A stretch of 64,000 nt of DNA from Acidobacteriota bacterium (GTDB lineage: Bacteria > Acidobacteriota > Blastocatellia > Pyrinomonadales > Pyrinomonadaceae), in NCBI GenBank assembly GCA_003223025.1, contig QHXR01000022.1:1-64000 (forward strand), given 5' to 3'. Both the position numbers and the translations under genes were made by a program. Position 1 is the stretch's first letter. Every line of letters starts with the position of its first letter. This document shows, one piece after another, positions 18,442 to 24,386 of the stretch. The notes below the pieces were generated by a model. It worked only from the letters and a program-made list of their open reading frames with translations. It did no database searches and had not been told where the DNA came from.

Positions 18442-19104
18442 TCAAAAAGCAGGCGAGCCTGTCGAATCCGACTCGCGATTCGCTGCTGCAGTTGAGAATT
18501 CACGGCCCGCACCCATGGTGTCGTATCCCGGCTTCGTGCTTTTGAAAAAACGCGCCGCGATAAACCCGAGTCCGAAAGCGGCTCCGAGAAACACCGCCGG
18601 ATTCCGACGAGCGAAGCCCTCAAGATCACGCGCCATTTCGCGCACATTTTTTGTTTCGAAATATCCGGCTACGTCTTCGAGCTTCTGCGCCGCCGTGTTT
18701 GTATACTTCGCCGCGGCTTCGGCAAGACCGCTGTCAGTGCTCGACGACCCGAGATTCTCGCCTACCTGGCGAACGCTCTCGGCGACAGTCGAGATCCCGC
18801 CCGACAATGTCGACTTCTGCTCGTCGAGTTTTGTCGCCGCTTTATCGGTCACCGCTTCGTAAGCTTTACCGGCGGTTTCCTTTGCCTGATCGACGAGGCT
18901 TCGAGCGGTCGCAGTTGCGGCGCCCGTGCCGCCGGTCGTGTTGCGACTCATCGAGCCGGTCGTGTTCGATCTCGTATCGGTCGATGACCCAGATGTCGAC
19001 GTCGCAGATGCCTTAGGCTGCTGCGAGCTAAATTCCGTAACGTTGTTCTGTTTTTTCTCCGGAGAACCTGACTGATCTCCCAATATGCTTTCCGTTTGTG
19101 CCAT
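18442..19104 (-). CDS. Membrane-anchored low-complexity protein of the stress cluster
   Basis: This protein has 220 residues from ATG 19104, which has AAGGAG upstream. Residues 1-75 are disordered, rich in Ser, Thr, Asn and Gly. Residues 75-165 are an Ala/Thr/Glu-rich helical region resembling late-embryogenesis or apolipoprotein-like repeats (VDQAKETAGKAYEAVTDKA, then DVAGYFETKNVREMARDLE). Near residue 175 there is a FARRNPAVFLGAAFGLGFIAARFF membrane segment that is widely conserved in proteins encoded next to DUF3618 and holin-X. It is the first gene of the three-gene minus-strand operon. Function unknown; the surroundings suggest envelope stress. Confidence 0.75.
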   Translation of the reverse strand: MAQTESILGDQSGSPEKKQNNVTEFSSQQPKASATSTSGSSTDTRSNTTGSMSRNTTGGTGAATATARSLVDQAKETAGKAYEAVTDKAATKLDEQKSTLSGGISTVAESVRQVGENLGSSSTDSGLAEAAAKYTNTAAQKLEDVAGYFETKNVREMARDLEGFARRNPAVFLGAAFGLGFIAARFFKSTKPGYDTMGAGREFSTAAANRESDSTGSPAF

Positions 19105-19254
19105 CTTTAAATTACTCCTTTTTCCTTGAACAGTTTTCTTCCGATCAATATCGCAATGCGTACGAATCGGCTTGGTTCGTTGAGTAATTGCAATAACCAT
19201 ACCGCCCGCGACTGTACCGATTTCGACGGCGGGTGAGCGGGGGTAAAAAGAAAA

Positions 19255-19276
19255 GGATGAGGCAGAAACCTCATCC
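19255..19276 (-). terminator. Terminator of the secreted-protein gene at 19305
   Basis: An 8-bp stem (GGATGAGG / CCTCATCC) with a 6-nt loop. Read on the minus strand it is followed by a T-rich run (complement of 19244-19254). It lies about 30 bases after the stop of the 19305-20249 gene. Confidence 0.75.
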
Positions 19277-19304
19277 TGATCTTTTCTACAGCGCCGATCT
19301 CGAA

Positions 19305-20249
19305 CTAGTTCGACGGCGGTGTGTATGTGAAGACCGAATAGACATGACTGGTCGGAACCATCACGTCTGCGTCTTCAGCTGTTACAAACAGACCGAAGTC
19401 TGTGAGTGCCGTTTCGCTCTTGATCGCGGCCTCATCGCGCTTTCCGGAATTGATCACACTACCGAGCTTTGCATACTGTCCGTCGCCGGCATATGTCCAG
19501 AGAGTAAAGCGTTTGTTCTTCGGGACCTTATTCATGTCGTCGAAGTGCATTCTTACTTTCGTCGCGCCTTTTGAGCGTTTGATGTATGCCTTGGCTTCGA
19601 GTCCGGTCAGCTCACCGCCGAACTTCATCTTGACTTCACGTTCCGTGTCGCCGAACGTTCCGACATTAAGTAGTGGAACATCATAAGCGCCACCGACTGT
19701 CTCGCGACTAATAACCGACGGAGAAACTGCTACGACTCTATTCTCCGAAACGCGTCGCGGTACAACCGCATAGCCCTGCGGCAAGGTGCTTCGATAAAAT
19801 ACGGGGGTCGACGTGTCAATCGTCGTCAGACCTTCGGTCGGAGACAAGACCAACATGAATTGATTTAGCGGTGTCGAGAATTCAGCTTTTGCAACTCCAT
19901 TCTCGATCTTCACCGGGCCAAGCAAAGTGGGCATTCCCGCCGGATCAACCGCGTATGCATACATGCTCGTTGTCGAAGCCGGGACACCGTTGAGGTCGAC
20001 CCAAACCTTAGTTCCATCGGCCGCTCTCATGACGCGTGCTACACCGGTGGAACCGGTAACCGTTGTGAAAGGCGTCAGATTAACAGTCACCTCTTTCCCC
20101 ACCGGATACTCGACGACGGTGTACGTGCCGTCGGCGTTTTGAACAACTTCCGTCTTCTTCGTAACCGTAACGTTTTGCCCGAACGTCACCGACACCAATC
20201 CGAGGGTGAGGACACATGCGACACCTAACTTAAAACATTTTAAAAACAT
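19305..20249 (-). CDS. Secreted protein of unknown function
   Basis: This protein has 314 residues from ATG 20249, which has a strong AAGGAGG site. The signal peptide covers residues 1-25 (CFKLGVACVLTLGLVSVTFGQ). The mature part opens with a Val/Thr/Lys-rich stretch (VTVTKKTEVVQNADGTYTVVEYP). It continues with predicted beta-strands and two regions that read like repeated immunoglobulin-like or anti-sigma-like modules (ARVMRAADGTKVWVDLNGVP; AYIKRSKGATKVRMHFDDM). There is no catalytic motif. I do not recognise a family. A perfect sigma-54-type promoter stands upstream, which sets it apart from its neighbours. Confidence 0.75.
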   Translation of the reverse strand: MFLKCFKLGVACVLTLGLVSVTFGQNVTVTKKTEVVQNADGTYTVVEYPVGKEVTVNLTPFTTVTGSTGVARVMRAADGTKVWVDLNGVPASTTSMYAYAVDPAGMPTLLGPVKIENGVAKAEFSTPLNQFMLVLSPTEGLTTIDTSTPVFYRSTLPQGYAVVPRRVSENRVVAVSPSVISRETVGGAYDVPLLNVGTFGDTEREVKMKFGGELTGLEAKAYIKRSKGATKVRMHFDDMNKVPKNKRFTLWTYAGDGQYAKLGSVINSGKRDEAAIKSETALTDFGLFVTAEDADVMVPTSHVYSVFTYTPPSN

Positions 20250-20305
20250 TAATTTACTACCTCCTTGTAATCGTTGTGAGAACGTAAATCTCCCCAGACT
20301 TCGGC

Positions 20306-20320
20306 GCAATGATTGTGCCA
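20306..20320 (-). promoter_or_regulatory. Candidate sigma-54 (RpoN) promoter
   Basis: On the minus strand the sequence is TGGCAC, five bases (AATCA), TTGC, an exact match to the -24/-12 consensus with the right spacing. It lies 57 bases upstream of the start codon of the secreted-protein gene, which gives a leader of about 45 bases before a strong ribosome site. No activator binding site was identified. Confidence 0.65.
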
Positions 20321-20430
20321 GCGGAACAAATTGATTTAACGCAAGTTTTTAAGTACGGTGCGGCCCCAGGCGGATGAGCGACAGTGTATTGCCTTGAAAC
20401 AGGTTGTGTGCGCGGTATGAAAACAAAAAA

Positions 20431-20452
20431 ATCCTCGACCGAGGTCGAGGAT
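20431..20452 (-). terminator. Terminator of the poly-Asp protein gene
   Basis: A 10-bp stem (ATCCTCGACC / GGTCGAGGAT) has almost no loop. Read on the minus strand it is followed by a T run (complement of 20424-20430). It lies about 30 bases after the stop codon of the gene at 20481. Confidence 0.7.
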
Positions 20453-20480
20453 TAGTGGCGACTGAGGAGTCGTGCGAAAT

Positions 20481-21146
20481 CTATCTTACAGGACTGACGA
20501 CATCGTCGTCATCGTTCAAAGTCACGATCAGGATAATTGCGGTGGCAGCGCCTGCGATCACGCCGACCCACGCCCAAACTTTCCAGTTGTCATCATCATC
20601 GTCGTCATCATCATCGTCCTTCTTAATGACTCCGCTGTTATTACTAACCGCGCCTTTCTGAACAGCGAGAGCCGTCTTATCACCTTGCACTGCAACCGTG
20701 AAACGACTCGGGGAATTTCCTTCTGTCTTCAAAGAATCGGTCGGGGTGTTGATCATGACCGAAACGCCGTCTGAGCTAGAAACGTTCACCTGGCCCTTCG
20801 AGAGCACGCCAGAGATGCGGCCTTCAGAAAAGCTGAGATTCAGCGAGGATTCAGGAGCGAGCTCGATGCGTCCCAGTTTTCCGAGACTGATCGTTGCCGA
20901 ACTCTTACCGGTAGTAGCAACAGTTCCCTCTGAAAAGAACGTCCGCCCGGTGAAGGCCGGTTCTCCGTTGACGACGACATAAGGCTTTTCGCCTGCGTCG
21001 GCTTGACCTGTGACAGTGATCTCTGCAGCGGCGACGCTACGTGTAGGCAATGAGAAAGCTGAGGCTGTCTTGAATCCCATGAGGGAGACAAACAGGTAAA
21101 GGACCATAAAACGCGAGAACAAAACACGGACGTTTGACTTCTGCAT
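20481..21146 (-). CDS. Secreted/anchored FecR-like protein with poly-aspartate tract
   Basis: This protein has 221 residues from ATG 21146 (TGGAGG upstream). The signal peptide covers residues 1-32. The middle (residues 45-150) resembles a FecR-type beta-domain: GRTFFSEGTVATTGKSSATISLGKLG, split here as TFFSEGTVATTGKSSA and ISLGKLGRIELAPESSL, then a repeating KGQVNVSS. A run of ten Asp follows near residue 180, then a C-terminal transmembrane segment (VWAWVGVIAGAATAIILIV) and a second short DDDD. The Asp run is coded by GAT/GAC triplets (20587-20618), a trinucleotide tract that could change length. It could bind calcium or serve as a spacer; that is a guess. Confidence 0.75.
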   Translation of the reverse strand: MQKSNVRVLFSRFMVLYLFVSLMGFKTASAFSLPTRSVAAAEITVTGQADAGEKPYVVVNGEPAFTGRTFFSEGTVATTGKSSATISLGKLGRIELAPESSLNLSFSEGRISGVLSKGQVNVSSSDGVSVMINTPTDSLKTEGNSPSRFTVAVQGDKTALAVQKGAVSNNSGVIKKDDDDDDDDDDNWKVWAWVGVIAGAATAIILIVTLNDDDDVVSPVR

Positions 21147-21206
21147 GCAATAAACCTCCAAGGGTTGGTCAGGGGTATACGAGCGTTGCGATCGAGAGAC
21201 GGGAGA

Positions 21207-22013
21207 TTAATTCGATTCGAGTTTCGCGGCGTTCCAAAGGGTGTCCATCTCATTTAACCCGGATTCGTCCGGCGTTTTGCCCGATAGCTTCAGCTCGTTT
21301 TCAATAAATCGGAAACGCTTTCGGAATTTTCGATTGCACCTTTTTAATTCGGTTTCGGGTTCAATGTCAAGTTTTCGTGCGAGATTTACGATTACGAAGA
21401 GCAAATCCCCGATCTCTTCAGCGACGTTTTCAGTATCTTGATTTGCGATCGCGGCGCGCAATTCGGCGACCTCCTCGGAAAGTTTGTCGAAGACCGGTTC
21501 GATATCCGGCCAGTCAAATCCGACCTTCGCGGCGCGCTTTGTCAGCTTCAGAGCTTCGAGCAAAGCAGGGAAGTGGATCGGCACTTCGTCGAGAATCGAA
21601 TCGTGCTGCTTCACAATCTTGCCGGACGCGGCACGCTCGTCGGCTTTGAGCTTGTCCCAGTTATCGAGAACATCCTCCGCGCGTTCGAGCTTTGCATCTC
21701 CGAACACATGCGGATGCCGCAGTACCAGCTTCTGCGTCACGCCGCCGGCGACATCATCGATCGTAAAATCTCCCCGCTCAGCGCCGATCGTCGCATGGAA
21801 TACGACCTGGAGAAGGAGATCTCCGAGCTCCTCCTTTAGGTTGGTCGTATCGCCGGTCGAATCGGCTTCCTGGATCGCATCAAAGGTCTCGTACGCCTCT
21901 TCGAGGAGGTATTGAGAAAGTGACGAGTAGGTCTGCTCGTGGTCCCAAGGACAGCCGCCCGGAGCACGCAACCGAGCCATGACGGCCACGAGTTCATCGA
22001 AAGATTTGGACAT
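21207..22013 (-). CDS. mazG: Nucleoside triphosphate pyrophosphohydrolase MazG
   Basis: This protein has 268 residues, the size of the two-domain MazG. The first domain holds LRAPGGCPWDHEQTYSSL, EEAYE and EELGDLLLQVVFH, which contain the EExxE and ExxD metal ligands. The second repeats the fold (EEVAELRAAI, AEEIGDLLFVIVNLAR). It hydrolyses NTPs and dNTPs to NMP and pyrophosphate, a house-cleaning role, and in E. coli it also lowers ppGpp. It has no functional neighbour; upstream lies a complex repeat block. Confidence 0.95.
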   Translation of the reverse strand: MSKSFDELVAVMARLRAPGGCPWDHEQTYSSLSQYLLEEAYETFDAIQEADSTGDTTNLKEELGDLLLQVVFHATIGAERGDFTIDDVAGGVTQKLVLRHPHVFGDAKLERAEDVLDNWDKLKADERAASGKIVKQHDSILDEVPIHFPALLEALKLTKRAAKVGFDWPDIEPVFDKLSEEVAELRAAIANQDTENVAEEIGDLLFVIVNLARKLDIEPETELKRCNRKFRKRFRFIENELKLSGKTPDESGLNEMDTLWNAAKLESN

Positions 22014-22039
22014 GAAGCTAGTCTAGCGGTAGGAAGTCC

Positions 22040-22452
22040 GTCGAGTCTATCGAGTCTGTCGAGTCTTGTGAGTCTGTCGAGTCTATCGAGTCTGGCGGGA
22101 CTTGTGAGTCTGTCGAGTCTGTCGAGTCTTGTGAGTCTGTGAGGGTTTTAGCTCGCGTATGCGAGCGACGGCATAAAGCCCCGGGTGCGAACCTGGGATT
22201 GGCGCCGAAGGATTTTAGCTCGCATAGCGAGCGGCGGACGCGACAGCCGTTTGGTCCGTCGCTCGCATACGCGAGCTTGATCGGCTCTCACCTCATTACC
22301 CCGGGTTCCGCTTCGCTCCACCCGGGGCTTTATGCCGTCGCTCGCATACGTGAGCTAAGAATTATCGGCCTCAACAGACCCAACAGACTCGATAGACTCA
22401 CCAGACTCGATAGACTCACAAGACTCGATAACTCACCAGACTCGCAAGACTC
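22040..22452. repeat. Mirror-image 9-bp tandem arrays flanking a nested palindrome block
   Basis: About eleven copies of a 9-bp unit (TCGAGTCTG with variants) run from 22040 to 22143. About eight copies of the reverse-complement unit (AGACTCGAT with variants) run from about 22377 to 22452. Between them lies a nested palindrome: GCTCGC(GTAT)GCGAGC next to GACGGCATAAAGCCCCGGG on the left, with mirror copies on the right (22308-22363), around two more GCTCGC...GCGAGC hairpins. This fills the 478-base gap between mazG and the DUF1844 gene. I see no gene in it. Confidence 0.88.
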
Positions 22453-22491
22453 AAATCCAAAATGCTACTATCGTCTCATCAATCAATTTTT

Positions 22492-23064
22492 ATGATCGGA
22501 CGAGACGACCAGACTGAAGAAGTCACATTTAAGGTAGCGGACAGACGGAAGTTTAACGCCGACGGTTCGGTTAGGGAAGGTGTTGTTCTCGACGAACCGA
22601 AACCGAAGGCTGCACCGGAAGTACCGCAGGCTGACGTTGCGACATCGGAGATCGTCGATCCGGAGCGTACTCTTCGATTCAAGGATAAGTCTCCTGAAAC
22701 GGAGGCGGTGGAAACGGAAGATGCGGCAGCTGAGGATATTCCTGGAGCCGATGATCCGGCGAGCTTTGTAAATTTTCTTTCGACTCTTGCGACGAACGCG
22801 GCTGCCGCTCTTGGAGCAGTTCCGCATCCGGCGACCGGACAGCGTTCGCTTGATCTCGATACCGGTAAGTACTGGCTGGACGTGCTCGGAATGATCCGCG
22901 AGAAAACGAAAGGCAATCTTCACTCGGAGGAAGCCCGACTCCTCGACGGTCTGCTCGCGCAGCTTAGAATGCAGTACGTCACGGTCGTCCAGGCGACGGA
23001 AGAGAAATTAAAATCGCAGGCGGCGAAAAAGTTTTCCGGCGCGGACATTCTCGGCAAAAAATAA
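22492..23064 (+). CDS. DUF1844 family protein
   Basis: This protein has 190 residues from ATG 22492; an ATG at 22462 is possible but gives a start inside the repeat border. The N-terminal half is acidic and Pro/Glu-rich, probably disordered. The C-terminal half is the compact DUF1844 domain: FVNFLSTLATNAAAALGAVP, DLDTGKYWLDVLGMIREKT and EARLLDGLLAQLRMQYV. The family is all-helical and common in Acidobacteria and Deltaproteobacteria, function unknown. The next gene, an MBL-fold hydrolase, follows after a small palindrome. Confidence 0.85.
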   Translation: MIGRDDQTEEVTFKVADRRKFNADGSVREGVVLDEPKPKAAPEVPQADVATSEIVDPERTLRFKDKSPETEAVETEDAAAEDIPGADDPASFVNFLSTLATNAAAALGAVPHPATGQRSLDLDTGKYWLDVLGMIREKTKGNLHSEEARLLDGLLAQLRMQYVTVVQATEEKLKSQAAKKFSGADILGKK

Positions 23065-23068
23065 ATCA

Positions 23069-23127
23069 GCCACAGAGCACACCGAGCGATAAATAGTTTC
23101 TCTTGAAACCTCTGTGTGCTCTGTGGC
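23069..23127. repeat. Inverted repeat between DUF1844 and MBL-fold genes
   Basis: Left arm GCCACAGAGCACACCGAG and right arm CTCTGTGTGCTCTGTGGC pair over 18 bases with a mismatch. The loop is about 23 bases. It is a single copy in this window, in the same intergenic style as the other hairpins. Confidence 0.75.
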
Positions 23128-23136
23128 GAAATCTTC

Positions 23137-23901
23137 ATGAAGCTTACATTTCTCGGCACAGGTACTTCGACGGGCGTTCCGTCGATCGCCTGCGACTGCG
23201 AAACTTGTCTCTCCGAAGACCCGCGCGATAAACGCCTCAGAGTCTCGATCCTCATCGAACATAACGAAACCAAGATCCTAGTCGACACTTCCATCGACTT
23301 TCGCCAGCAAGCGCTGCGTGCAAAGATCGAGCGGCTGGACGCGATACTTGTCACGCATTGTCATGTCGATCATGTGTTCGGTCTTGACGATATCCGGCCG
23401 CTAAATTTTCGTTACGGTGCGATGGGTATCTACGCGAATGAGATCGCGTGGATCGATCTCAGGAGAATCTTTCAATACATTTTCAAACCCACACATTTCG
23501 GCGGCGGGCTTCCTCAACTTATTCCGCACACGGTCTATCCGAACTCACCTTTTTGCATCGGCGACGGACTCGAGATCACACCGCTAGAAGTGATCCACGG
23601 AAAGTTGCCGGTGATCGCGTACCGCTTCAACGATTTTGCATACGCGACCGATCTGAATTTTATTTCGGATGAAACTATCGAAGGCCTGCAAGGACTCGAT
23701 GTCCTCGTGTTGGATTGCGTCCGGATCAAATCACATTCGACACATCTCGGACTGAACGAAGCATTGGAATACGTCGAGAGAATAAAACCGCGGCGGGCGT
23801 TTCTTACGCATCTGAATCACGACGTCATGCACTCACGTGACTCCAAACTTCTGCCTTCCAATGTCGAATTTGCCTACGACGGATTGGTGGTCGAGAATTA
23901 A
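23137..23901 (+). CDS. MBL-fold metallohydrolase (PhnP/YycJ-like)
   Basis: This protein has 254 residues from ATG 23137 (MKLTFLGTGTSTGVPSI), the conserved start of this subfamily. Motif HCHVDHVFGLDDI carries the HxHxDH zinc site near residue 75. Later ligands are seen in LEVIHGK, FAYATDLNF and FLTHLNHD. The early CDCETC suggests an additional structural zinc site as in PhnP. The family contains cyclic phosphodiesterases (PhnP) and other phosphoesterases; the substrate here is unknown. No phn genes are nearby. Confidence 0.88.
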   Translation: MKLTFLGTGTSTGVPSIACDCETCLSEDPRDKRLRVSILIEHNETKILVDTSIDFRQQALRAKIERLDAILVTHCHVDHVFGLDDIRPLNFRYGAMGIYANEIAWIDLRRIFQYIFKPTHFGGGLPQLIPHTVYPNSPFCIGDGLEITPLEVIHGKLPVIAYRFNDFAYATDLNFISDETIEGLQGLDVLVLDCVRIKSHSTHLGLNEALEYVERIKPRRAFLTHLNHDVMHSRDSKLLPSNVEFAYDGLVVEN

Positions 23902-24023
23902 ATTTCAACGTGCAAAATTTTTTGTCCGGAATGTCGCCGTTTTCGCGATCATCCGAACTAACCTAAGCCGGTCAACGGCCGTTCAAACGTTGAAATACAG
24001 CACTTTACGAGATACTTTTTAAA

Positions 24024-24071
24024 CCACTACATTTTGTGTTGACAAAGGCTTACTACCCCTATATAGTCAAT
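24024..24071 (+). promoter_or_regulatory. nrdAB promoter with two NrdR-like boxes
   Basis: A sigma-70 promoter is visible: TTGACA (24039-24044), 17-base spacer, TATAGT (24062-24067). Box 1 (24024-24039, CCACTACATTTTGTGT) matches the NrdR consensus acaCwAtATaTwGtgt at 13 or 14 of 16 positions and abuts the -35. Box 2 (24056-24071, CCCCTATATAGTCAAT) matches about 10 of 16 and covers the -10. Their centres are 32 bases apart, three helical turns, the spacing at which NrdR binds box pairs upstream of ribonucleotide reductase genes. NrdR with dATP would repress here. Seen in sequence; the regulator itself is outside the window. Confidence 0.72.
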
Positions 24072-24386
24072 ATCCACTAAGGAACGCTCGGAAAAAAATT
24101 GCTCTTTTAGAAGTTGGTTTTAGGCAGAACTGCCACACCTGCCCCGCTGCATTAATGGGGAACGAAAGCTGTCATTTCACCGGAGCCCGACACTTTTCGG
24201 GCGGTCGGCAGCCGGTAGGAATCGCCTTCGCTGAAGGCCCTTTTCAACACCACACACTAACAAGGGGTTAAAGACCGAAGCTTGAGAGAAGGCTTTACGG
24301 GGACGTCGATCTGTCTGCATCTGCCCCGACTTTCTCCGAGATGTTTTCCCGACGAAATTCGAATCTCTGACGAGGACTCTTTACAG
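24072..24386 (+). ncRNA. Structured leader of nrdA, candidate cis-regulatory RNA
   Basis: About 315 bases separate the promoter from the NrdA start. They contain several hairpins: GGCAGAACTGCC (24123-24134), a CCCC/GGGG stem at 24142-24160 around GCTGCATTAAT, a GCCCGA/TCGGGC hairpin (24185-24202) enclosed by ACCGG/CCGGT (24179-24183, 24212-24216), and GCCTTC-GCT-GAAGGC (24223-24237) followed by CCTTTTC, which looks like a weak terminator. TTAATGGGGAA and CCCGACACT recall the cobalamin riboswitch core, but GGTG and ACTGT are missing. Identity unknown. No ORF in it is convincing. The preceding 23902-24023 shows nothing. Confidence 0.5.

Noticed and set aside
20566-20670. A plus-strand ORF with a poly-Ser run opposite the poly-Asp tract
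   Set aside because: It is the antisense reading of the trinucleotide tract in the FecR-like gene.
24072-24250. A cobalamin riboswitch before nrdA
   Set aside because: TTAATGGGGAA and CCCGACACT look similar to the core, but the GGTG and ACTGT elements and the full helix set are missing. I keep it only as an unknown structured leader.
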